A stretch of DNA of 64,000 bases from Pisolithus tinctorius (lineage: Eukaryota; Basidiomycota; Agaricomycetes; Boletales; Pisolithaceae): positions 496,001-560,000 of the forward strand of contig JANFAH010000038.1 in assembly GCA_024663395.1 (NCBI GenBank). The letters are read 5' to 3'. Below, piece by piece: positions 22,008-33,800 of the stretch (positions are counted from its first letter, which is position 1; each line of letters begins with the position of its first letter). The translations under genes were made by a program, and so were the position numbers. The notes beneath the pieces were generated by a model. That model did not search any database, was not told the origin of the DNA, and saw only the letters and a list, made by a program, of their open reading frames with translations.

Positions 22008-24611
22008 ATGGAGCATCCCTTCATATGAGGTGTATGTGAACATCAGCTGCCAGTGTGCAAGGATGCTCAGACACATTGAGGTCAAGATTCACAATAAGAC
22101 TGTGAACAAGAGCAAGAAAAAATCTGAGGACAAAGGTGACCATCAGCTTCTGTCAAGTATATCTTTCATGCAGGGCCCCCAGATGAGATTGAACTTAAAA
22201 TGGACCTTCTGCAGACTCCCAGATGCACCACATGGGAAGTGTTGCATGTTGGGCTGGCAAGCTGTAATTTTGTTGAGAGCCCATATTGGGGCTCAGCAAG
22301 AGAGGTAAATGTATAGTCTGTAGATAATGAACAGCATATCTGGACAGTGCAAGGTGTTCTTGGCATAGACAATGTCATGAACAACTCAGATGGCTATGAC
22401 ACTGACACCAAAAGTGCTGTACCAGAAAGGGAAAGAATGAGAGGGCACATCATTATTGCAGGAGTGCCCCAACAGTGGGGGATTTTATTTACAGTACATA
22501 ATATGGGGGACAGTAATAATTGCCAGTGTTTTGACCATGCTAGGTCATGGAAGCATCAGAATCAGGAATAAAAGTCAGCAGGCAGTTGAAGGTATACAAC
22601 AATTTGTGCATATTCTAAAACATGGGATGTAAAGTGTACTTCTTAATCAGACCCACATTGAAATAGTGGAGAAATATGAGCATTACCTACATGATTGACA
22701 GAGATGGAGGCACCAAGGGGATTCAGTTGGAGCAGAGATAATTTGAGCACAGAAAGCACAGAAGCAAAAAAGTGATTGTTGCCAGAGATCCAAAGACCTA
22801 CCATGATGGGAGTTTGCATGATGTTGCAGAGGTCATCAAAAGCTGAATGGAGCAGGCACTCTTTGATAAGTAAAAGATCTGATGTACTCATGACTGTGTT
22901 GTTCAGCTGATCCTGGTCTTGAATGAGCTGGAGCTGCATAGCAGTCCATAGGCATGCTCATATATGCATCCATGGGACTTTCCAAGCACCTTAACACCAC
23001 CAGATGCAAATGAAGGGCTATATCAGAAAAAAATCTTGTGAGTGCTGGTGAGAAGTAATCTGAGGATGGGGTATATGAAGTCACCATGAGCTCATTGAAA
23101 GACTTCACACCACTACAATTAACAATCATTGATCTGAGTAAGCCAGTGAGCATTGACCTCACTTAAAGTGTTAGGCTCCACAGGTAGTGCTTCTGCTATG
23201 AAACTACCCAGTCTTGCTGTGTTGAGTGCATGGGTCCTTGGAGCTCAAGCTCAGTGTTATGCCTGCCTCAGGGGTCCTTCCTTTTTTGTTTCTTTATGGT
23301 CATGTGCATCATGTGCCTGCTCATGTCTCTTGTAGCCATTGTTGTTATGGGCATGTTCATGCTCAGGAACCTTTGGATCTCAGATGGGCATAGTGTTTCT
23401 ATCACCCACTGATGCTGCACATCTTTAGGTGATCCAATGTTTTGCCCCCCATCTTTGATGAACAGTCAATTTTGTACTCCATCTTTGACTTGTGTTTGTT
23501 GTTCTGATTGTTTACTTCTTGCTCTGGTGTCAGGCTCCTCACTGCACATTGATTGCACAGCTGGTATAGCCTTCATGTCCTTACCTACCCCCATCATTGA
23601 TGCCATATGACTCTTGTTTATTTCATCATTTACTACTGCAGATACTTACCATCACATTGGTGTGACTTGTGTGGTACTCCTGTCCTGAGGTATTTATACA
23701 GTTGTACCCTACCCTGTATCCTCAGTTTTTCAATAGCTTGCAACTCAGCTTACTTTATTGGCTTCATCCTTGTCTTATCCCCATCATGATCTCAAAAGAA
23801 CTCACCAGTGGACAAGACCCTTGATGGATATCACCAATAACACTGAGCCAAGGGGTTACAACAAGTTCAGCCCATAGACTTTCCCCTCATGCCACTCATG
23901 ACTAGTCCATTTGATGAAGTCACTCAGCTCAGGCATAACACTCAGTGTACAACAACATTGATCAGCTTTGGCTTTACAATGGAAGTCTGGAAAAACTATG
24001 ATTCTGAAGGCACCCAGATTGAGTGGGTGGGCACCAATACAGCTTGCAAATGTTTCACCTTGTATGGAGGCTTCTCAGGCAATGTGTCCTCATTTGTCTT
24101 CACCACCAACACACAGCACTTCCTGTCACTTTACTATGGGTCCAGCTGCACAAAGTGAGTCCAAAGACTCATGCACCAGCAATCATTTGCTCACCTTGCA
24201 ATGCCTTATAGTGGGTTACAGTGGATGCAACATTATCATTTCAAATGCAAAGATGAACAATGCATGGGAGATGCAATCATTCAAGGTGTGCTATATCTAA
24301 AAATCCTGTTCTGTCATGTCAGAATGTGTCAAGGCATCACAGTGCTTCAGTCTGAAGTCAAATAATCTTGCTTCAAGTAGCCAGTAGGCTGTGATGGTTA
24401 GTCAGATGAATCTGACACTGTGTGGATGTACAACAGCATCTCACCTCCAAAAAAACAGCAATTTGCATGCATTGCAATGCAACCCTGCATAAGGCAAAAA
24501 AAGTTTGTAGAGGCAAACATGAATAGGGCTCCTAGGAGCATATGCAGAGCCACAGTCAACAGAAATGACAAGGCCCTTGATCACAAACAGAATGTCCATT
24601 CAGCAGTTATG
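22008..24611. other. CpG-dead relic sequence, right arm
   Basis: I find no CG dinucleotide from the end of the copia element to 24611, about 2.6 kb, after which CG returns abruptly. The sequence is rich in TG and CA, as left by methylation and deamination of CpG. It is the continuation of 1254-2218 before the copia insertion. Short frames exist on both strands (22030-22308, 22643-23162) but none belongs to a family I recognise. Confidence 0.7.
23889..24158 (+). pseudogene. Possible decayed small cysteine-containing protein
   Basis: This 89-codon frame contains a run of beta-type sequence with cysteines (TACKCFTLYGGFSGNV and LYYGSSC at its end). It reads like the C-terminus of a small secreted fungal protein. 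A TATTTATACA sequence lies about 200 nt upstream (23690). No signal peptide is in frame, and the frame is closed upstream by TGA, a likely decay product in this CpG-free block. The assignment is a guess. Confidence 0.25.
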
Positions 24612-25399
24612 ACGAGTGTTTGGTGTATTGGTCAACTGATCAGAGTTAGTGTCGGAGGGCCCACATTGCCGGCTCTAACTCCGATCGACAAATATGGTAG
24701 CTCCGATAAACTCCGCTTCAAATTCACTTCTGAGGGCACCTCCCTGCCAGAATGTTCAATTTTCAGAATTTTATTCAGATAGCCTATATCCTCTAATCAA
24801 CTAGAGTACATCTATATATTTTAAATCCTGAAAGCCACAGGAGTTGAGGTGTAATTACAGTTTTGCTGTTGCCTATAGTGCAGTTACCTATTTTGAGTGC
24901 CAAACACTATAACATTTGGAGCAGGCACATCAATCTGTACTTCGAAGTGTGGTCACAATTTTCTAGGTGTCAGAGTCATGTCCCTGTCAACGCAATCCTG
25001 ACCGTGTCTACAGGGTGGCCATGTAAACCCTCCCACAGTAGCCAACCTTGGCAACCCGTGCTCACATGACTGACCGGACATTGCAACTAAACAAAAGCAC
25101 TTATGTGAATTTTGCTCGGATCCGGTCTATCGTTCAGTAGTTAGCTGTAGGGTCTGTGTAGCGCGGGGGAACGAGGTTGTTGACTGGACCCTCAGGCGAG
25201 GTGAAGAAGGCACCTGATATCGACGGTAATGATAAGAGTTGGGCGCGCGGAACTATTTTTACACATTACAGTAAGCTAACTAACTCGATGACAGGGTATG
25301 TGGAGCGCGTGGTCGCCAGTCCTTCCCATAAAGAAGCACGCATGCTAGTTTAACCAGAGGCGCATCATTTTCCATTTCCCTCCCTCCGTGCTGGATACC
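24612..25399. other. Intergenic, permease upstream region
   Basis: CG dinucleotides return here. Four CTCCG-type pentamers and a 7-bp inverted repeat (GAGTTAG at 24643, CTAACTC at 24675) lie at the junction with the CpG-dead block, which may mark the end of an old transposon. The rest up to the permease start holds no recognisable gene. Confidence 0.4.
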
Positions 25400-27382
25400 A
25401 TGTCCGACGAATACCACCAGGACAAGGAGAAGGCTGTCGGGATCGAGCCCCCGGAAGTGGAGGTCGCCCCAGACCAAGCCATCGCAAAGCGTTTCGGCGC
25501 GTTTGGCCCCTTTCTTGAGAAGCTCTTCGCGAGTGGTGTAGAAGCCAGAGGGGTGGAGCGCGTACCGGAGGATCAGAGAGAAATAAGGAATGTGTGGAAC
25601 AAGTGAGTCGTACGAGTCTACTTCTCGCCACATGTTTCACCTTCCCCAACCTATACAGTTTGCTGATGTGGTGGTGAGCACTGATGTCCCTCTATAACTA
25701 CCTTGCGTTCTTGCTCACGGCGACTCGGTACAGGTCCGTCAACACAGTGTTGACTACCATCCCAATTGGGGTGCTGGGAAAATACGTATTCACACTCACG
25801 TTCCAGTAAGCCATCCATTCCTCTCTCTGGGCTCTCTCGTCACGTCAATTTTCAGACACACTGTGGCCACCATCCTGTGCTTCGGTTTTCTGGGTGCCAA
25901 TGCCACTGCCTTTGTCGCCACTCTAGGGCCTCAAACCGGCTTGCGGACCATGATCATTACGCGTTATAGCTCCGGCTATATCGGCTGCACCCTCTACTCC
26001 ATTCTTAACATCCTCACGCAGTAAGCATGTCTGCACGGCATCCCTTCATGTAACTTTAGTGTCCGTTTCATCCAGGCTCGGGTTCGCAACTACGGCAGTG
26101 ATCCTAGGCGGACAAACGCTCGCATCCATCAATAGTTCGCATGGTATTCCACTTGTAGCCGGCATTATTATCATCGGCGTGTGTTGCCTGATACCATGCT
26201 TCGTCGGCTACAATATGGTGCACGTCTACGAGAAATATGCCTGGATAGTTACGTTTTTTATCATGTGCTGTCTTTATGGCCTCGGCGCAAAAGCGGGATT
26301 TGACATAAGTGCTCAAAAATCAGCAGAGGACACCGGGAGAGCACTCAGCGCGGATATTATTAGTTTTGGCGGTATCGTGTTTGGCTCTTTTGCTGGGGTA
26401 AGGGCATCGTTTTCTGCCTTGCATATTTCCTTATTGACTAGTGGCTCCTGTTTCTGAAACGTAGTGGGCGCCCGTCGCAGCAGACTATAATGTTCGGCTC
26501 CCTGCTGACACACCAGCGCTCCGTGTATTCACCCTCACCATGTTTGGGCTTTATATTCCCATCTGCTTTACTTCTATCCTTGGCGCTGCTTTGATCACTA
26601 TCACGGACCCAGAATATGCCGCTGCCTTCGGTGCGGATGGATCAACTGGTGGTTTAATTGCGCAGGTGTTGTCTCCTTGGGGAGGAGGGGGGAAATTCTT
26701 GCTGGTTTTGTTGGCCTTTAGCTGCATGTAAGCCATTCCAGACTGTCGTTAACCCTGCTGATTGTCCTGTAACACCCAGTGCGAACAACATCCCTAATAC
26801 CTATTCTACAGCGCTGTCGATTCAGGCTCTGGGGCGTCCACTGGCCGTTGTGCCGCGCTTCATTTGGGTCATCTTTGCCTTCCTTGTCTACACCATCGCG
26901 GGAGTTGCTGGCCGCGAGCACTTCTCGGAGATCCTTAGTAACTTCTTGAGTATCTTAAGTTACTGGACGGCATTCTTCATCGTTATTATGGCCGAAGAAC
27001 ACTTCATCTTCCGAAGACCTGGCGGAAAGCTCGGAGGCTATAACTTGGCAATTTGGGACCAGCCATCCAAGTAAGCTGCTTTCTGGATGCTAGGCAGGAG
27101 ACGTTACCCATGGTATCTACACAGACTTCCCCCGGGCTTTGCAGGCATTCTGGCAGGATGCTTTGGAGTTGTTGGTGCTATCGTCGGTATGGCGCAGGTC
27201 TGGTACACGGGACCGATTGGTCAGAAGGCCGGTGCTACGTATGGAGCTGACCTTGGCTTCGAAGTGAGTGCCTTTGCATATCGGCTGCTATCATGTGCTG
27301 ATAGACTCAGCTTGCGGCGGCCTTCGCTGCGGTGACTTACCCCCCTTTGAGATGGATAGAGATTAAGCTTACTGGAAGATGA
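25400..27382 (+). CDS. Purine-cytosine permease (NCS1 family, Fcy2-like)
   Basis: Nine exons (25400-25602, 25659-25673, 25734-25805, 25856-26020, 26076-26397, 26465-26727, 26780-27070, 27125-27263, 27311-27382) sum to 1542 nt, or 513 residues. The protein is a 12-helix membrane transporter that imports cytosine and purines with protons. Family signatures include VEARGVERVP near residue 50, TGLRTMIITRYSSGY, ILGGQTLASI, ADIISFGGIVFGS and GVAGREHFSEILSNFLS with YWTAFFIV. The second exon is only 15 nt. The length matches fungal Fcy2 proteins and all junctions keep phase. An alternative GTG 12 nt upstream was rejected in favour of the ATG. The last two exons are duplicated, in decayed form, at 30485. 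Confidence 0.95.
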
Positions 27383-27615
27383 CGAGACATTACATGTACT
27401 ATGTATGCTACAGAATAAGTCCTTGATATTGTACTGGCCCGAACGTAGTCGACGCCCATACCAGGCGAGAAACAAAGTCATCCAACTTCGTCATACTGTA
27501 ACACTAGCGACGTGCTAGGTGAAAAGATCACACAACCGTGTTCACCAGGCCTCGCCATCGACGACCACGCGGCAGTACAAACCAACCAACCGAAGGGTTA
27601 TGCTACACCGTTGAA
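27226..27615 (+). repeat. Direct duplication copy A: permease end to decayed beta-COP start
   Basis: This segment matches 30485-30852. It includes the live last exons and last intron of the permease, the intergenic region (ATAAGTCC...GATATTGTACT, GTGTTCACC), and a relic of the beta-COP start (AACCGAAGGGTTATGCTACACCGTTG), in which the start codon region is damaged. Similarity ends abruptly at about 27615. Confidence 0.8.
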
Positions 27616-27746
27616 CGACAAAATACGGCTCGTGTTGTGTGCTCGTGTAGGTCACGATAGTTAAGTAAGAAAGATAACATGTCCACGCGGTCTAGGATTA
27701 CCGTAGCGTATCAAGGCCTATTGAAAGCCTCAGCATTAGCTTAAAT

Positions 27747-28960
27747 TCAGTTCACGGGCTTCAATGCCCACCAAGCGATGGATTTCGCTCTGGAGAATGA
27801 TGGTAGCAGCCGAGTGAGTAGCTCAAGGTGTGGGGACCCTGGGGAAGTTGATCTTCGCTGCCACCTCCTGCAAGAATGCATCGGGGCTGACGCAGAGGTC
27901 GAAACTAATTGAGGGAGGGCATTCACGTGCTGGTAGTCGATCATGCAGATACGACCTGTCTTCGAACCATAGAGGAAATTGCCGAGGGAGATGTCCAAGA
28001 ACAGAAAACATGTTTCTCGTGATTGAAGCTAACTAGGCGAGTAGTTCCCTGCCAGGAGACGACTCTAATGTCTATGATGGCAAGCCAGCGTAAGAAAGTG
28101 CATTGGCTGTACACAATGGAAACGCGCCCTGTTGATAAGCTTCTCTAGAACCGTGGCATTGACGAACGCGACGGGAGCCTCCTGCATGGCGAAGAAACTA
28201 TGCTGGATGCATCCTCCGCCAATGGAGCCACCCCCGTCACCGCCCGGGAGGGGGGCAATTCAGCAGCAAGTACACTATACTTGCTATCTTCTCGATGGCG
28301 ATGGTATGTCGAATACTATGCTCCTTCTCGGAGAGGACCTTTTAGCAATCCAGGCGCGCAAAGACAGGAAGGGGATGTCCTCCATAACGAGATACGTGCT
28401 GCCAGCCCCATCTCCGAAATCGCCGGCACCTGGGAGCGCGAGCTTCGGATTCGGGTTACTGGAAGATATACCTCTGGGTACGAGCCTCACTCATGAGGCT
28501 CTTGTTGCCCCAGCCATGAACGAACGAGTGTCTGTTTGGGATACGGTAATTGCCGGGGCCCCTGGCGCAGTGGTCGATGTGGGCTGCGCGACGTCTAATA
28601 TGCAAGGTGCTGCGGGGAACATAATAACTCACGCCAGTGTTGTTGGTGGAGGTCGGCCGATGCGGGGCAGGATACACGAGACAGCTGCTAGCGAGGATAG
28701 GGCGATGTAGGCAAAAAGGGGCTGTCCGGGCTGGGTTACTATCATGCCATGAGCACCATAACTCCGGCTTGCAGTCGACCATCACCTTTCCAGCGTCATT
28801 ACAACGTTCTGTGTTCGGTTGCACAGCGACCAGAAGCAATCCTGTAGTCAGATCGGCAGGGCTGATAGTGCTACGATGACATTGACAGCGGCCGGATCGG
28901 GTTGGTGCGTACTTGGCTATAGCCGACATGACTGCAAGTTCTTCCAAGATTGATGTTGCC
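27747..28960 (-). pseudogene. Aminoglycoside-phosphotransferase-like kinase, fragmented
   Basis: Minus-strand pieces in different frames align in order with the APH/choline-kinase-like proteins common in basidiomycetes. These are a hinge region TYLVMEDIP with SLRAW (about 28370-28410), IAIEKIASIV and a Gly/Pro-rich stretch (about 28230-28310), FFAMQEAPVAFVNATVLEKL (about 28140-28200), and the catalytic-loop-like MDISLGNFLYG with the metal-binding-like CMIDYQHVN (about 27910-27998). In the family these phosphorylate small molecules. At least three frameshifts and several stops are present, so this is a relic. The 5' part beyond 28500 is uncertain. Confidence 0.6.
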
Positions 28961-29129
28961 GCTCGAGCCTTTAGTCTGCCTGTCTATCGAGTTGACGATT
29001 ACTTGTCTGTCTTCTCGTCCCAGGTCAGATTGCTAACCTGAGCAGCGGATGAGCGTGGTTGAGGTGGATCCCCTCAGCGTCTCTCAAACGGCCATACTTG
29101 TACGAATACATATGAAAGTCCACGCAGAA

Positions 29130-30360
29130 GGTAAGCCGTGAATTCCTCTAGTTGTGGGTTGTTTTTTATGCCTCTTTCCTCGTTCGTTTCTGGTGCTCTT
29201 CGCTTGCATACCGTCTATTCGACTGCCTGTCCTAAAGCATCCCTTATCCATTCTTCTCTCCTTGTTACGATTCGTTCTGTTTGCGTGCTTACGACGCTGG
29301 TTCGAAGATCAATTCAGGATATTTTTGAACGAGCTCGCCGAGAAGGCTCTGGGCAGAGTACTGCGACTGTTAACGAAGAAGCACAGAAAGCACTTCAACC
29401 CGCAACAGAGAGTAACTATCGGTGGGCCCTGGCACTCTGGGAACAGCAAGTTCACTCTTCGACTCAAAAGTATATGGTTGCTGGCGAGGTCTAAATATGG
29501 AGCATAGTTCTCGAGAGTGCAATCCAGTGCTACTCCGAACAGCATAAAGGCGTCCAAAGACTTGGTCAATACGATTGCCTATGGAGTCGAGGGCAAGTAC
29601 GACGATTCTCCAGCATGTTTAAGTACAGTCATTTAAACCTACAGGAACTTCACTGTCGACTGGCAGTGGGCTAGGCATGAGAACATACAGGAGAGTATGA
29701 CTCTTTCGACCTTGAACGTGAGTGACAACAGATATACATCCTTTCAATATTTGAGGGACTTGTAATGATACTTTAGTCCGTCCATGTCCCTTTACAAGAA
29801 GAATTAGGATTCAGCTCAACGCATTCACCTCAGCTAGATGGGTGAATATATTGAGTCGACGACTCGTGCAGACCCTGGTCGAGGCTTACACTACCACATA
29901 AGAGAAACCTGAGGAGGTGATCACATCGAAGTGGACAGCGACAGCTAACTTAGGTCGAATAGGATGTCGCCTTCGCGCTTTGCCATGCAGGTCGTCAAGG
30001 ACGCGAAAGACATGACTTTGACTCCTAGCGAGAGATAAAACTTCTCTCTCCACCCAATCCGTACTCACCTCGACGGTATTAATGCCGTGACGGGCCGAAA
30101 CACCTGTTCCATGAAGGCCTGGAGGCATGCCTCTTCTTCAGCAGCCTTATACTAATACATCTCGCCTTTTCCAGGAGTGCACTCAGAGACCACAAGATGA
30201 CCGGCCAACTTCTTGACATCGAGCCACCCGAAGACGAGATGTTCAGCTCCACTGGGACGGGCGCATGCTTGATCTGCCCCTCTACCAGAAAAATAACGAA
30301 CAAAATCGACTCATCTCGAACTTCCTGTTCGTGTCTTCGTAATTTGGGCATCCGTCCCTC
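29130..30360 (+). pseudogene. Tyrosine-recombinase-like (DUF3435-type) protein, fragmented
   Basis: Plus-strand pieces in changing frames resemble fungal integrase-like proteins with an N-terminal SAM-like domain. They are QKALQPATESNYRWALALWE (about 29380-29440), YGVEGKYDD (about 29580), NFTVDWQWARHENIQESMTL (about 29645-29705), FAMQVVKDAKDMTLTPSE (about 29978-30033), ALRDHKM with DIEPPEDEMF (about 30180-30245), and LPLYQKNNEQNRLISNFLF (about 30275-30330). The first pieces correspond to the core-binding half and the later ones to the catalytic half. The R...HxxR...Y residues cannot be found because the C-terminus is missing. It lies within an island flanked by direct duplications. Confidence 0.5.
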
Positions 30361-30484
30361 CGAATCATGACTTCAGAGCGGAGGGCTTGCATCTAGTCGG
30401 TGCGCGACTCTTTGCTCATTCTCGTAGTTTCTCATTCTTGCATGCAGATAAGTTTTCCTCATCAGCTCAGCGCACGAGGCATGG

Positions 30485-30852
30485 AGGCCGGTGATACGTA
30501 TGGAGCTGACCTTGGCCTCGAAGCAAATGTGTTTGCATATCGGCTGCTATCATGTGCCGATACGCTTGGCTTGTGGCTGCGTTCGTTGGAGTGACTTACC
30601 CCCTTTGAGATGGATAGAGATTAAGGTTACTGGGGAACGGCCAGGTGCAGCGTATACTATACCATATGATAAGTCCTGATATTGTACTTACTGGAGCTGG
30701 TACTCGTATCGGCAAGAATCAAAAGTCGCTATTAGCAAGGACGTGGGTAACAAATTCCCACGAGCGTGTTCACCCCACCTCGACATTGACGACGACGACG
30801 ACGAGCGGGCAGCACAAACATGCCAACCGAAGGGTCATGCTACACTGTTGTC
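30485..30852 (+). repeat. Direct duplication copy B: decayed permease end to live beta-COP start
   Basis: This is the counterpart of 27226-27615. It carries the last permease intron and exons with lost splice sites (the GTGAGTG donor has become CAAATGTG), the shared intergenic sequence, and the functional ATG of beta-COP at 30820. Matches include GGAGCTGACCTTGGC, TATCGGCTGCTATCATGTG and TTTGAGATGGATAGAGATTA. Confidence 0.85.
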
Positions 30853-33800
30853 TTTGAGGACAACACAGAGACACCATCCACACAGGAACTCAGGTCTGCA
30901 TTGGAGAAGGGCAGCGATGACGACAAACTCGAAACCCTTCGTAAAATCATCGTCTCCACTGTCAACGGGAATCCTCAGGCAAGTCTTCCCGTGTTTCAAC
31001 GTTGGGGACGTGTAGTTTAATGTGTGCTTGGTCTCCGATGCAGCCTACGCTGTTGATGCCAATCATACAGTATATCATGCCTTCCAAGAACAAGCAACTG
31101 AAGAAACTATTGCATTTCTATTGGGAGGTATGCCCAAAGTACGACGAAAATGGCAAGCTCAAGCAGGAGATGATACTGGTCGTGTACGTGCCCCCCTCCG
31201 ATCTTCCCCATTCTGTACATCTGCCGGAGGACTGACTCTCCCAATCCTTCAGCAACGCCATCCGCAATGATCTCGTAAGTTCTTTTCAACCTGTACCACC
31301 ATCCTCCTGACGCATATATGCAATTGTTCCCTGATCGTGCTTTTGGTTCTAGCAACATCCTAATGAGTATATCCGTGGTGCGACGCTCCGCTTCCTCCAA
31401 AAAATATCCAGAGACGCCGAACTTCTCGAACCACTCATCCCCACCCTCCGTGCTAATCTCGAGCATCGACATTCCTACGTCCGTCGTGCAGCCGTATTCG
31501 CCCTTCATACCGTTCACCGCGAACATCCGTCTCTCGTCCCCGATGCAGCAGAACTCATGCAGACGTTCCTTGCTGCAGAGTCGGATGCCTCTTGCAAACG
31601 TAATGCTCTTGTCTTCCTGGCTAACGTCACGCTACCTCGCGCGGTCGAATGGTTGCGAGGCGTGTGGGATGGAATTGTCAGTATGGATGAGGGGTTGCAG
31701 ATGATAGTGGTGGAGGTGGCCCGAATGGATTGTGCCCATGATACGACGCATCGGGTGAGTCACTATATCTTACTATTAGGTGCATGCTGACCCCTGGCTT
31801 TACGCAGCCCAAATATATTCGGGTCATGTTTGAGCTACTTGGTGCGACCTCGCACGCGGTAAAATACGAAGCAGCAACAACTCTCACCACTCTCACCCAG
31901 AATGCAGCTGCCGTCAAAGGTAATATACTCCTTATTCTATACTCTACAGGGTCGTGTTCTCAACTCCGCACACATTGACAGCTGCTGCGTCGTGTCTTGT
32001 TACCCTTGCTATAAAGGAGTCGGATAACAACGTGAAGTTGATCGTGCTCGATCGGTTAGATACATTAAGAGAACGTCACCGACGTATCCTGGACGGTTTG
32101 ATCATGGACGTCTTGCAAGTACTCTCCAGGTAAGAGACTCCTTGTTCATTCGACACTTATCGTACCGATTCGGTCAATCCATTCGTAGTGCTGATATGGA
32201 GGTACGCCGCAAGGCGATGAGCATCGTGCTCAGCATGACTTCGGGGAGGAATGCCGAAGATGTTGTACTTTTCCTCAAGAAGCAGTTACTGCGCACACAG
32301 GAACAAGATTTTGATAAGGTCAGTTTACGTGCACAATGCACATTGATCCGGGACTGACGGAGCACAGGCATCAGAGTATAGGCAGCTCCTGATCCAGAGC
32401 ATACACGTTCTCGCAATTCGGTTCTCAGAGGTTGCCGCAAGTGTCGTCCACGCTTTGATGGACTTCCTTGGTGATTCCAACAACCCTTCCGCTTTAGATG
32501 TGGTTGCATTTGTACGGTTCGTATCCTTTTTTTTGGAATTGAGTACGTTTTGCTGACTATATTCCTCGGATTTTTCGTACACGCAGTGAAGTGGTGGAGA
32601 AATTCCCAGCTCTCCGTCTTGCCATCACGGAGAAGTTAACGAATACATTAATGAACATGCGGTCGGGGAAGGTTTTCCGTGGCGTACTATGGATTCTGGG
32701 CGAATATGTGGAAGAGTTAGATGCCATAGAAATGGTATTGGGAGAGATCCGAAAAATCATCGGCGAAATTCCAATCTTGGCAGCGGAGTTGCGGGAGGAA
32801 GAGGGTAGTTCACTGGGCGAAGAACAACACGACGAAGGAAATGTCAGCGGTACTGGGACTGGGAGACCAAGAGTCCTTGCAGACGGTACTTATGCCACTG
32901 AAACTGCCTATTCCGTGTCATCGACACGTAATACCGAGTCTTCGAAGACCACTAAACCTCCCCTCCGAGGCAAGTGATTATTGACTAAGAACTCAAAATA
33001 TAAACTTACCCAATTGTTCGTAGCGCTGATATTGGGCGGTGACTTCTTTACTGGCGCAGTCCTTGCAGTTGCTTTAACCAAGCTCGTCTTGCGACATGAC
33101 AAGCTGACGAGCGATAGGGCGAAGGCTAATTCCGTACGGGCTGAGGTGCGTATTTGCGGGCCTGTCCCAGTCCGTGGCGACTCACTACTTGCATCGTTCT
33201 GCAGGCAATGCTGACTATGACCTCCATCATTCGGGTCGGCCAGTCCAAATTTGTCACGGCGCCAATCGACGAAGACTCAAATGAACGTATATTGGGCTGC
33301 ATTCAGAGCCTCAGTGAATTGAACGATCGTCAGGAGGTGAATGAAATCTTCCTCAAAGATAGTAGAGCAGCGTACGCACAGATGCTAGGGGCCCAGGAGG
33401 TATGCAAGCCTCGTTATGATTCTGTAAGAAACCGACCCTGCTCCAGAAACGTGCAGCGGAAAAGAAAGCTGCCGAAACCGTAAAAGAGAACGTCATTCAG
33501 GTGGATGACCTTTTGACGTTCCGCCAGTTCTCGAAGAAATCGGTGGACGACGCTGTCGATGTATGTCACCCACCTCTACTTTCATCTGTGTACTGTAACC
33601 CTATCCTCGTTTCAGTATGTGGAAGACCTTGGCAAGGCTACTGGCGCTGGCGAAGTTCGTGAGGACTTCATTTCGAATCTCAGTAGAATATCTCAACTTA
33701 CTGGTAAGTCCATTCCCTTGAATCAAATATACCCTTACTGATATATTGCGCTCGTAAGGATTCTCGGATCCTGTATATGCTGAGGCATATGTCAAGATGC

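Noticed and set aside
30400..30594. Small protein containing permease-like residues
   Set aside because: The resemblance comes from the duplicated permease 3' end (copy B), where the splice sites are lost. It is a relic, not a new gene.
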